Shown here: positions 48,015-58,707 of the stretch, piece by piece
How positions within the stretch are numbered: the first letter of the stretch is position 1
Layout of the letters: each line of letters starts with the position of its first letter
From: Cytidiella melzeri
Taxonomy: Eukaryota; Basidiomycota; Agaricomycetes; Polyporales; Irpicaceae
Direction of reading: 5' to 3'
DNA length: 64,000 nucleotides
Assembly (NCBI GenBank): GCA_022592445.1
Contig: JABYQR010000010.1
Location: 62,001-126,000 of the forward strand
Notes under the pieces: generated by a model
Databases searched by the model: none
What the model saw: the letters and a program-made list of their open reading frames with translations, nothing else
What the model was told of the DNA's origin: nothing
Made by a program: the position numbers and the translations under genes

Positions 48015-49020
48015 GTGCCTAAGGACATGCACACCCGTTTATCCAAGGACCTCACTACCAACGAGCCTCAGCTCAAGAGGTGCCTTCCACCTTCATTCCT
48101 TGACGCTCTCGCTGCCAAGCAAAAAAGCGGTCAACCCCATCGCTGGTCTGACAAAGACCTGGTCGCCGTTGCCAACTACGTCTCCAAGAAACCGCCAGTA
48201 AAAGGCATCACTCTCACTGTCCCCTCGTACGAGGACAATCAACAACTTTGCGCTTCTGCCAGAGCATACGGAGAACGCATCGCCAAAGAACGTGCTCGCA
48301 CTCTAGCTGAGCAACGTGTCCACAAGCCCACACTTGCTGAGCGGCTTGCCAAGCTCCCTGCACCTACTCCCGCTCCCGCAGCACCAAAGCCGGTGCTCCT
48401 CGACTTTAAAAAGTTGTTACCGGTTGACCTTGTAGGCATCTTCAAGCCTAAGCTCACCGCTGTCCGCACCCGACTACAAGCTCTTACAGAGCTTCAAGAA
48501 CTTCTCCATTGCGCAGACCCCGACCACCGTTGCACTTTGCTTCACCTCGTCAATAAAGTCAACCGCTTCCTTAACCGACTTGACGAACTCGCACCAGTCA
48601 CAGCAGACCGCGAGTGGCAACTCCTAGACTGGGGTTGCAAAGCAATTGGGAAAATCTCGTTTAAGCAGCTTCACAAGAACTATAGCAAAGTTCTTGCCCA
48701 GCTTAACGTAGTTAATAGAGATAGCTACTTCGACTGGATTAGATAGTCCAGAAGTTTTGCCCGCCACATCTTCAGAACGTTTGATTTGCGATAATTGTAT
48801 CCATTTCTTCAATCCTATAGCGGTCACAGACGACCACTTTCGAGCCAACGAAGGATCATTCTACAAGTGTGAAAACCAACCGTGCCCTAATCGATTAAAT
48901 CAGTTAGACCCCACTGAAGCCATCGAACACAAGTATTACACCGAGACCTACCAACCGCCTTCTGAAGAAAACCGTCGTCTTATCACCAAAGAAGACATGG
49001 ATCAGAACCAGCAGAACTAG
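48015..49020 (+). CDS. Upstream Gypsy ORF region, function unclear
   Basis: A 243-codon frame (48015-48746) is followed, after a stop, by an 87-codon frame (48757-49020) with a CDNC...CENQPCPNR cysteine pattern. It lies between the LTR and gag. The first frame is rich in Ala/Pro/Lys and has no recognisable domain. Some fungal Gypsy elements carry such an extra 5' ORF; here the stop at 48744-48746 may be natural or a lesion. Confidence 0.5.
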
Positions 49021-49062
49021 CAGAACGCTGCTCCCGACGCCGCCCCAGTTGCCGCTCCCAAT

Positions 49063-50250
49063 TTGAGCGCACAAGACATCCTCAACATGTTTGGCATGCT
49101 GACACAAAGGATGGTGGACCTCACCAATCAAGTTGCCGCGCTAGCAGCGGTACAGCCAACGGCAGCTGCTACAGCCACTTCCCGGGAACGGAGCATTGTA
49201 GAAAAGCCGGTGTCATTCAAGGGAAAGACATCCTCAGAAGCAAGGCTCTTCCGTCATGCATTCATAGTCTGGGCCCAGAATCAGGGCAAAGCGTTTTTCC
49301 AACAGGACACTCAAGGCCAGGTTCGACTGGACAACAACGGCGCAAGGATCTTTGATCCTCATAAGCTCATCACAAGTGCCTTGTCCTTCATGCAGGAAGA
49401 TGCTGCCAATTGGGCTCGCCCTCACATCGAGGAGCTGGCCAGCTCCAAACCAGCATTTGGTAACAACTGGGACATTTTCATCGAGGCCTTTAAGGCAAAA
49501 TTTGAGCCCATTGACGCAGTCATGGAAGCCAAGACTAAGGTTACCGGCATGAAGCAGGGTAACAAAACGTTTGCCTCCCACATCTCGGAGTTTGAGACCT
49601 GGGCCCCTTGCACTGGCTGGAGCCAGCAGGACCTTTTCGACCGTCTCAAGTCAAGCTTGAGTACGGAATACCTTCAGCGCGTCTCTTACTTCCAGACCCG
49701 CACCACAACTTACGATGCACTGAAGGACCAGTGCAAGGCAGTAGACGCTCAGCTGGCAGATCTACGCAACAGCACTGGGAAGGTCATGGTAGACAGTTCC
49801 TCGGGACATGGCAAGTCCCACCAGCAAGCGTTCCGTGATCCCAATGCAATGGAGATCGACGCATCCCGTTTCTCCGCCTCGTTTGACTCGCTCTTTGCGG
49901 GTCTGGGCAAACAGGAGATCTTCCAGAAATGGAAGAAGGAGATGAGCAAGCGCTGCTCGGTTTGTGGATCTGAGAGTCACAAGAAGAGGGACTCGAAGCA
50001 CCCAGACGACCCGGTCTGCAACCACTGCGGTGGTACCGGTCACTGGGGGGCCGTTTGCCTGAAACGACTTCAAGGCGTCCCTAAGGGACAAAAAGTTGCT
50101 GCTACCTCGTCGACCTCGTCGACCACTACCCCGGTGAAGCAAGACGCATCCAATGATAAGGATGCTAAGATTGCAGCGCTCAAGGACATGTTAGACATCC
50201 AGAAGAAGCAAATGGATGAAATGGCTGCTAAGATCAACGCGGTTTTTTGA
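49063..50250 (+). CDS. Gypsy Gag
   Basis: 395 codons as counted from 49063, possibly continuous upstream to 49021. Retrotransposon Gag core: WAQNQGKAFF, ALSFMQEDAANWARPHIEEL and FKAKFEPIDAVMEAKTKVTG, then a C-terminal zinc knuckle CNHCGGTGHWGAVC (CX2CX4HX4C, about 50018-50060) and a degenerate second cysteine cluster before it. It ends one base short of the pol frame. Confidence 0.85.
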   Translation: MSAQDILNMFGMLTQRMVDLTNQVAALAAVQPTAAATATSRERSIVEKPVSFKGKTSSEARLFRHAFIVWAQNQGKAFFQQDTQGQVRLDNNGARIFDPHKLITSALSFMQEDAANWARPHIEELASSKPAFGNNWDIFIEAFKAKFEPIDAVMEAKTKVTGMKQGNKTFASHISEFETWAPCTGWSQQDLFDRLKSSLSTEYLQRVSYFQTRTTTYDALKDQCKAVDAQLADLRNSTGKVMVDSSSGHGKSHQQAFRDPNAMEIDASRFSASFDSLFAGLGKQEIFQKWKKEMSKRCSVCGSESHKKRDSKHPDDPVCNHCGGTGHWGAVCLKRLQGVPKGQKVAATSSTSSTTTPVKQDASNDKDAKIAALKDMLDIQKKQMDEMAAKINAVF

Positions 50251-51914
50251 AAAGGACTTGTGACACAGCCGCAGCTGCGAGTCCCCCTGATACCCCGTCC
50301 TTGTTATCCTCGTCTTCTACCTCGTCGCCTTCGTGTACAAAGTCTATCCCCTGCCCCTCGTCTACTATCTCCTCGTGTACTATACCGTTGCTAGATCAGT
50401 TATCATCTCATTTCCGTGTGCATGTACTAGTTAAAGGTCTGAATAGAAGCATTCGCGTTCCTGCTATGATCGTTTCAGGAGCTACGGCTTTATTCATCAG
50501 TCACCAGTTTGTCAAGAAGCATAAGATTATTCAGCACCTGCTCGAAAGGGTCATCTCATTGCATAACATTGACGGAACTAAGAATAAAGCTGGCGGATTA
50601 ACACACTTCGTTCGCCTTACACTCACAGTTGGAGATCACACGGAAAAGGCAGAGTTTCTTGTCACGGACCTAGGTCCAGAAGACGTCATTCTTGGACTAC
50701 CATGGCTCAAGCGCGTAAACCCTACCGTTAACTGGGAAAAAGGAGAAATGACAATTCCGAGCGGCTCGGAAGAATCTCCTGACAAACCTTTCCAGAAGGT
50801 TGACGGTAATTGCAAAGAACGTAGACAGTGGGTCAAAGCTGGTATTATCCAAGATACCACTGATGAAGTCTGGTGTATGGCCGGCTTCACCTACTCTACT
50901 AAGCTTGCTGCCGAAGCAAACAAAGCTAAAGCTAAGCGCTCCTTCGAAGACATCGTTCCATCAGAGTATCACAGACATGCTAAAGTCTTCTCTGAGGAAG
51001 AGTCTAATCGGCTACCCCAGCATCAACCCTGGGACCATTCGATTGATCTCAAACCAGACGCTCCTGAGACCATCAAATCAAAAGTTTATCCTATGCCCCT
51101 GAAAGAACAAGCCGAGCTTGACAAGTTCATTCAGGAGAACCTATCAAAGGGTTACATCACGCCTTCTAAGTCTCCGATGGCTTCTCCAGTCTTCTTCATT
51201 AAAAAGAAGGACAACAAACTCCGACTTATTCAGGACTATCGTAAGCTCAACAACATCACTGTGAAGAACTGCTACCCTCTGCCGCTTGCCACCGACATCA
51301 TCAACAAGCTCAAGGGTGCAAAGATCTTCACCAAGTTCGATGTTTGTTGGGGATATCACAATGTCCGCATCAAAGAAGGAGATGAGTACAAAGCGGCTTT
51401 CATTACCAACCGAGGACTCTTTGAACCCAAAGTCATGTTCTTCGGTCTCACGAACTCACCCGCTACCTTCCAAGCTCTGATGGACAACATCTTCGCAGAC
51501 CTCGTTGCCGAGGGCAAGGTGGCTGTCTATCTAGATGACATCTTAATCTGGAGCAACAACCTGACAGAGCACCGCAAGGTTGTACATGAAGTCCTCGAGC
51601 GACTTCAACAGCATGATCTCTACCTTCGGCTGGAGAAGTGCGAGTTTGAGAAATCTGAGATCGAGTACCTTGGGTTGATCATTCACGCCGGCGAAGTAGC
51701 TATGGACCCTGTCAAAGTCCAAGCAGTTTCTACGTGGCCTACACCCAAGAACCTCAAAGAAGTCAGAGGCTTCATCGGGTTTGCCAACTTTTACCGACGC
51801 TTCATTCAGGATTTCTCAAAGCACACACGGCCTCTGCACGACCTGACTAAGAAGGACGTATTGTTTGTCTGGGGTCCAGCACAACAGACTGCCTTCACGT
51901 TGCTAAAGAGGTAA
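50247..51914 (+). pseudogene. Gypsy pol, protease and reverse transcriptase only
   Basis: 555 codons, overlapping the end of gag. The aspartic protease motif reads VSGATALFISHQF where DSGA is expected, so the catalytic Asp is Val (GTT for GAT). Reverse transcriptase is otherwise well kept: SPVFFIKKKDNKLRLIQDYR, FGLTNSPATFQ, the active-site YLDDILIWS and RGFIGFANFYRRFI. The frame stops (AGG TAA) where it runs into the right terminal inverted repeat, so RNase H and integrase are missing. The element cannot be autonomous. Confidence 0.85.
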
Positions 51915-53566
51915 ATTGCGAAAATTAAGGGCTAGTCAGGCCATCCATGACAACTTGTTCTATGATTACCAGTGCCTTTCAAGCGTTCACAGAGTTTCTC
52001 CACAAACACAAATTCATTGATGCCACAGCCTCTGTGGAAAGCCTCCTCCCAAACCTACCAGAGAAGATGCCAGAGTGGATTGCACTGTGGATCATGAGCT
52101 GGTATGGGTGACAGATAATCTGCTGAGTCTGAAACATGATTATTTGCTTGGCTACAGAGCGGACAGTACCAATATCCATACTGGCAAACAGCTGCATCCA
52201 AACATATCCCAGATGTCATATGGTGGTGCTCAAAAGCTACGAGCAGCACTTACACATCAGTTTGGGGGAAGTTTGGTCTTGGAACAACTGCATGGACTGA
52301 AAATGCATTCATCAAAGGCCAATGTACTGGTAATCCATCAATTTCCCCCCTGGTATCCCGGTACATGGTGAGCTTACGTCGCAGAAAGGTATGTACTCTA
52401 TCTCAGGCTGGTTTATCATAAGTACTCACCTCAGTAGGCAAGAAGCAGAGCTGTTGTAACAAGTGCGCGAGCCATGAACAAAGAGACAATGAAGAAACTC
52501 TATGTGTTCAATCAGCAGGTTCCCAGAAGTGACACTGACAGAACTGACGGTAACGGAAACTTGACATGGGCTGGCTGGCATGTCCAAACAATGCTGCATT
52601 GCCTATATGTGGTCTCCATGCTATGTCTCCTTTGCCACGATGAGGCATTGAACATCATGTGGGAGGATATAACTTTTGACAAGACAAAAAAGGGACTTTG
52701 GTATGTCCGCATTGCATTATTGGTTCGAAAGACACATCAAAACGGAGGTTAGTGGAACTACAATAGTTGAACACACATTAATATCCAAAATATGTGTTGA
52801 CCTAGATATTGCACCTTTTGTGCTGTACCTCAATGCAGACAAGCCTCATATGTGTGCTGTAACAGCACTGGCACAATGGTGGACTACCTGTAGATCGATG
52901 GGTATAGAATGCTATGGCTATGTCTTCAGAAAGCGCCATGGTCACAACCGGGTTGCTTATGCAGCAGGGGATGGAATGGTACGTTCTAGTTGTATGGCAC
53001 AAAAGTGTGCCCTAGCTGACCACCTTTGATGTATTACAGTCCAGTGACTCATTCCTTGTGTGTTTCCGCAACAACCTCTGTTGTTATTCTAGGGTCCACC
53101 GAGTGATGCGCCAATGCGCTCATCCGCAATAGGCTGCGTCCTCCGCTTAATGCCGCCCGCATCCATTTCTTTGTTTCTATTTGTATTGGTATGTTCCGTT
53201 TTGGTAATGCTATATTTCATGCGCATAAGTTCTATTCTATTATTCCGCTCTCCACTTCGTTCCGCAGACCCGCTCATAATGACTTCACTACCGCATTCCT
53301 ATTTGTTACTTTATTCTGATATTCCGCTTTTGGTAAAAGATATAAAATCTCATGTATAGTTTTGATTTTAATTCTATCATCTCATCGCTCAATCTCGTGT
53401 GCACTTGACCTGCTCATTACAATAGGTTATGAGCCCTGCGCTCTGAAATGCACACTCTATCTCTTCAAGATCTTGACTTGATCACTCGTTCTTGAACTCA
53501 GGTGACAATTTGTCGGCAATACGCCCTTAGGCCACATCTTATCACAACCGTTATCATTTTGACATT

Positions 53567-54470
53567 ATGTCAACCTCTACCACCAAAGGTTTCGGATCCT
53601 ATTGCATTGACCCACTTCGAGGCGCTGATAATTATATTGCATGGCGCGTTCAAATCTCTGATGTACTCGCAGACATGGGTCTATTAGAATACGTCAACGG
53701 CAAAAACACGAAACCGGCTGATAAAGCCTTGCAAGCCGATTGGACAAAGAAGGACCGCAAGGCGCTTACCATCATTTGCCTTCGAGTATCAAACAATATG
53801 ATGGCGCACGTTGTCTTCGCCGAGACTTCTAAGGACGCTTTTGATGCGTTGTCTAACGTATTCAACAATGAGGGTGCTGTTGCTCATTACCCTACGCTGC
53901 CGCTTCTTCAGGTACATAATCACCGACGGTGCAAGTCTCGAAGAAGAAATCCGCAAGATCAAGGGTCTTTGGCAGGAGATAAACCTTATCCAGAAGATGA
54001 AGATCTCCAATAACCAGTTAGCATCCGTCATTCTGACGGCGCCACCACCATCTTGGGACCCCCTTGTCTCGTCTATTACGCTTGATAATGATTTAACATC
54101 ATCAAATCTTACAGGCCGTATCCTACAAGAAGAGGAACAGCAAAAAGATCGCGTAACATCTGATACGGTCCTGTACGCTAACAGGCCGAGGAAATCAAAA
54201 TTCCAAAAGGGTGTTTTTTGTCACGGCTGCGGCCGTGAAGGCCACATCAAACCCAAGTGTCGGGATGAAGAAAAGAAGGGAAACGGTCAGAAGTCCAGAA
54301 AGAAGGAAAAGAAGGACAGCAATGGAAAGAGGCATGGGAAGGCGCACGGACAGAAGGAATCTTCCAATGTCGCCGCCGAGGAAACTCCAAAGGGTGAATC
54401 TGATGAGTACAACTTCCTAATTGAGGAAGAAGACTGTTTTACTCGTCTTCCAAACTGCCTGGATTGGTGA
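53567..54470 (+). pseudogene. Copia Gag with frameshift
   Basis: Starts at MSTSTTKGFGSYCIDPLRGA (53567) and shifts frame around 53880-53930. It continues with SLEEEIRKIKGLWQEINL and a zinc knuckle CHGCGREGHIKPKC (about 54219-54260). A lysine-rich stretch follows. The protease active site, read in another frame at about 54471-54520 (GDTGSTSHVV), is followed at once by a TGA. Confidence 0.8.
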
Positions 54471-54615
54471 TACCGGATCAACTTCACATGTTGTGAATGA
54501 TTGATCACTATTCACAACTTTCACTCCAGGCGCCAGCTTTATCCACGGTGTCGGGAATTGTCCTACACTCGGACGTGGTAACGTCCGCGTCAATTTCATC
54601 ACCAATAAGGGACCA

Positions 54616-55566
54616 GTGACCGTCACCCTTAGGGACACAATCTTTGCTCCGTCAATGAAATATAATCTTATTTCTCTTGGACGACTTACCGCGGCCAGAC
54701 TGTCCTACAAGGAACACAACAAAACCCTGATCATCAAAGACGGCAACCGTACTATTGGACACAGAACAAAATCCGGTAATCTCTATGAGATGCAGATCGA
54801 GCCAATGCAAAACGTCGCACTAGCCGCCGTTGCTAGCCATTCTTGGTATGAGTGGCACTGCGCGCTTGGTCATATCAACAAGGCCCAATTGAAGTCACTC
54901 TACGACTCGGGTCTAGCCACCGGCATGGAAGTCGACAAATCATTGTCATTGGACTTCACGTGCGAAGCATGTATTCAGGCCAAGCGCTCTCGTGCTCCGT
55001 TTGCGAAGGTTACATCACAAAAGGTTAGCGCAATCGGGGAACTAATCTTCTCCGATATCTGGGGTCCCGCCTCAGTGACATCCATTCAGGGTCATCGCTA
55101 CACCATTACGTAGACCAATTTTTTCTTGCGTTTCACGTGGGTAGCGTTTATGAAGGATTGGGATGAAACCCACAAGAAGTTGAAGGAGCTGGACGCTATG
55201 CTCAAAAATCAGTTAAGTTGCCAAATTAAGTCTATTCACGTCGACAATGCCAGGGAATATACTCTCAGACAAACAAATCATACGCTGATCAACGTGGAAT
55301 TCTGATCAAGCCCACCACACCCTACAGCCCGGAATTGAATGGAATTTCCGAGTGCCTGAACTGCACGCTCATCGAACATGCTCGTGCCATGTTGATTGCA
55401 TTTCACCTGCCGAAATTTCTATGGGAAGAAGCCGTGGTTTACGCCGCATTTCAAGAATTGCTCGCCGACGCGGGCTTTGTCAGATTGAACGCCCTTCCAG
55501 GCATTATGGGGCAAGAAGCCCGATTTATCTGCAATCCACACATTCGGAACCCAATGCTGGGTACGT
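54616..55566 (+). pseudogene. Copia GAG-pre-integrase and integrase, broken
   Basis: The GAG-pre-integrase zinc site is visible (WHCALGHINKAQ, then CEACIQAKRS). Integrase begins (LIFSDIWGPASV) but meets a TAG at 55111-55113. Further pieces in other frames (about 55114-55500, with IKSIHVDNAREY and ECLNCTLIEHARAML) show at least two more lesions. Confidence 0.8.
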
Positions 55567-57632
55567 TTGAATGTTCGTGTTTCCAAGCTAGATGCCCAGT
55601 CCATCAAAAGGATTTTTGTTGGAATTCACGAGGGAACGACAGGCTGGTGCTGTTATGTGCCGGTAAGCAGAAATGTGTTGACCTCTAGGGAGGTGATCTT
55701 TCCACGAGGCACAAATCTCCCTGCTCTGGTCGTTGAGACGGATTCTAGCCTTGAGGGGGAGCCGTTACAGCCAGCGCTGGCAACTAATCAACAAACCTTG
55801 GCACCGGCCGAAAACAAATCTGAATCAGTCCAACCTACCGCTCAGTCCATTGAACCACACCGCTCTACCCGTTCAAACACTCGAATTGATTATATGAAAC
55901 TCAATGACAGACCTCAGAAGACGCTTCGCGTGTTAACCCCGAGGGCCAAGAACACGCAAACAAGCAAGAACAAATCCCCATTTGCTGAATCAACTCCGTT
56001 GGTTCAGGGGGAGATTGAATCGGGAAAAGATCTGTCATCCACTCCGGAACAAACTAACTGGTGTTTTACATCAGAAGCCTCGGACGTACCCCGTACAGTT
56101 GACGAAGCAAAGGCACGTCCTGATTGGGCCGAATGGAAAGCCGCAATGGAGAAGGAGAAAGAACAATTGGACAGACTCAAGACCTACATCATTGAACCAT
56201 TACCTGCGGGCCGCAAGGCTGTTGGCTGCCGCTGGGTTTTTGCTATCAAACGCGATGCTGACGGAAATATTGTCAAGTACAAGGCGAGACTGGTTGCGCA
56301 AGGCTTCTCGCAGATCCCCGGTCAAGATTTCTTTGATACACATTCTCCCGTCATACGCCTCGAGACTCTGCGCGCCCTAGTCGCGCTCGCGTGCCAACTC
56401 GGTCTCGTCCTTCATCAAATTGATGTTATTGGCGCGTATCTTGATTCTCCGTTGGAGGAAACTATCCACATGCGCCAGATTCCAGGCTTCGAGGACGGAA
56501 CTAATCTTGTGCTCTGTCTACTCAAGGCGCTCTACAGATTCAAGCAATCGGCCCGTGCCTGGAAAGGAAAACTTGATGACGTCATTGTCAAGAAATTACA
56601 TCTTACCAGGTGCGCATCAGATCCGTGTCTTTATTATCACAAATCAGGCATGGAAGTCATTCTCTTCAGAACACACGTCGACGACTGCCTTGTAGGAGCA
56701 CCCAACGACGGCGTTGCAAATAGGCTCAAGGCCAAAATTTGCGCTCACTTCCCTATTACAGACTTAGGTCGCGCATCTCTTTTTGTCGGCATACAAATCT
56801 TGCAATCATCTGATTGTGCCATCATGATCTCTCAGGAACGCTACGTGGATACAATCCTTACCCGTTTTGGTATGGAAAACTGTAACGCCGTCTCCACCCC
56901 GCTTGACCCTAGCGTCGTACTGGCGCCTGCTACTGATGGCAAAGAGCTTCTCACGGACATACCGTATCAGGCTGCTATTGGCTCTCTGATGTACGCTGCC
57001 GTAGGCACCGTCCAGACATTGCATTTGCCGTTCAGACACTCAGTCAATTCAACATCGCTCACACCGCCATTCACTGGACAGCAGTCAAACACGTGCTACG
57101 TTACCTGAAAGGAACCCGTTCTTACGCTATCCGCTTTGCCAAGGAAACCGCCCAAGGTTTCAATGTCTCAGGCTACAGCAAGGCAGATTGGGGCCAATCC
57201 CGCGTCGATTGCCGATCAATCTCAGGCTACGCGTTTTTCATTGGAAGAAACTTAGTTAGCTGGAGTTCAAAGAAACAGAACACGGTTGCGCTTTCAACTA
57301 TGGAAGCCGAATACGTCACACTCACTCACGCTGCCAAAGAATCTCTTTGGCTCAAATCTCTTGTCACTGAACTTGACTGGAAGCCAAACATTCCTATTCA
57401 CATCTCCACAGATAACCCTGCCGCTATCTCGTTTTCACACAATCAACAATTCCATGCACGATTGGAACACATTGATATCCATCACCACTTTGTCCAGGAA
57501 CTTGTCGCCGACGGAATCATCAAGATCCCGCACTGTGCCTCTGAAGACAACACCGCTGACATCTTCACGAAGGCACTTCCTCGTGTTACTCACCAGAAGC
57601 AACTTGCGCTCCTCAGCTTGCTACTTCGTTGA
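55567..57632 (+). pseudogene. Copia reverse transcriptase and RNase H
   Basis: RT frame 55567-57108: WVFAIKRDADGNIVKYKARL, DVIGAYLDSPLEETIHM and the active-site box THVDDCLVG, where His replaces the usual Tyr of YVDD. A frame change near 57010-57100 leads to RNase H (57093-57632) with SKADWGQ, STMEAEYV, STDNPAAI and the terminal NTADIFTKAL, all intact-looking. The 3' LTR follows 7 bases after the stop. Confidence 0.88.
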
Positions 57633-58105
57633 GGGGGAGTGTTGTTATTCCAGGGTCCACCGAGTGATGCGCCAGTGCGCTCATCCGCGATAGGCTGCGT
57701 CCTCCGCTTAATGCCGCCTGCATCCATTTCTTTGTTTCTATTTGTATTGGTATGTTCCGTTTTGGTAATGCTATATTTTATGCGCATAAGTTCTATTCTA
57801 TTATTCTGCTCTCCACTTCGTCCCGCAGACCCGCTCATAATGACTTCACTACCGCATTCCTATTTGTTACTTTATTCTGATATTCCGCTTTTGGTAAAAG
57901 ATATAAAATCTCATGTATAGTTTTGATTTTAATTCTATCATCTCATCGCTCAATCTCGTGTGCACTCAACCTGCTCATTACAATAACCTCTGTGACATTG
58001 CTGTCAATCCGCGCATGTACAGGACACACTCTTTCTGCCACGAAGGGTGCCAGTACTTGCACATTGTACTGCGCTGGCCAATCAGGGACATCTGTGCGTG
58101 GGGAG

Positions 58106-58652
58106 TGTTAAAACTATATAATATAATATGATATGATGTGTAGTTTCCCACGCCTTATTACAAGGACGCTTTAGGTAGCAGAGTTCCCACAGTCTTGATA
58201 TGGGAATTATGCAGCCGTATATAGAAACTCAAGTAGTAACCATCACATTAGCTGAGACATACAGATATGGGTTGTAGTAGTACTATACATATATGTACGC
58301 CTGTGTTCTAGTAGCATAGGAAATGACATGGAAAGCACGTATGACTCCAGAGGATGCCTAAAGCATACATCTGAGGACAAGTACTAGCATGAGTCATTTA
58401 CTCATTATGTACGCCTCTGGTACAAGTGCTGAGCCTAGTAATACAATGAGTCATGCACTCATAGCATGAGTCATGCATGAGTCATGCACTTAGTAATACA
58501 GTAGAATAGCTGAAGTAGACATGTATAGTAGTCGCTTACATAAGTAGATACAGACATGTATATAAGCAGAGCTGCTGAAGCAGCAAGAATAATAAGACTC
58601 ATCTTCGAAGCTTAACAGCCTCTACCCCTCGCACACATATTCCACTTTGTTA
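58106..58652. mobile_element. Solo LTR, 547 bp, in the last recombinase exon
   Basis: Starts TGTTAAAACT and ends ACTTTGTTA, flanked by GGGAG at 58101-58105 and 58653-58657. Removing it with one GGGAG joins CAWG to AWANSCDNAG in frame, the expected continuation of the recombinase. It contains four TGAGTCAT motifs. Confidence 0.82.
58390..58485. promoter_or_regulatory. Cluster of four TGAGTCAT (AP-1/Gcn4-type) sites
   Basis: Exact TGAGTCAT at 58390-58397, 58447-58454, 58467-58474 and 58478-58485, within the solo LTR. TGAGTCA is the half-palindrome core bound by Gcn4/Cpc1 and Yap/AP-1-type bZIP factors. Confidence 0.6.
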
Positions 58653-58707
58653 GGGAGCTTGGGCCAATAGCTGTGACAATGCTGGCACAATCTTCAAGTA
58701 TCTACTG

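Larger units (their letters stand above)
47112..51953 (+). mobile_element. Truncated Gypsy retroelement with inverted, not direct, ends
   Basis: 4,842 bp flanked by exact 5-bp duplications ACTTG (47107-47111 and 51954-51958). It begins TGTCATGGATGG and ends with the inverse, CCATCCATGACA. The terminal 47 bases (47112-47158 and 51907-51953) are perfect inverted copies. The left side looks like a normal Gypsy 5' LTR and leader (TATATAAG at about 47622; a CTTGGTCTTTACTGGGCTAG repeat at about 47671 and 47732), then gag and the protease/RT part of pol. RNase H, integrase and a direct 3' LTR are absent. It sits in the first intron of the recombinase gene. Confidence 0.85.
53079..57985 (+). mobile_element. 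Copia retrotransposon, full length, decayed
   Basis: Two 346-bp LTRs (53079-53424 and 57640-57985) begin TGTTGTTATT and end TTACAATA. The target duplication is ACCTC (53074-53078, 57986-57990). A polypurine tract GAGGGGGAG stands right before the 3' LTR. The LTRs differ at about nine sites, all transitions. The inside codes for Gag, protease, integrase, RT and RNase H in Copia order, with frameshifts and stops. It splits the last exon of the tyrosine-recombinase pseudogene. Confidence 0.93.

Noticed and set aside
47112..51953. Gypsy element explained as a normal element with most of its 3' LTR deleted
   Set aside because: That would need the 5' LTR to end in the inverse of its own first 47 bases; no such sequence occurs between 47160 and 48015.
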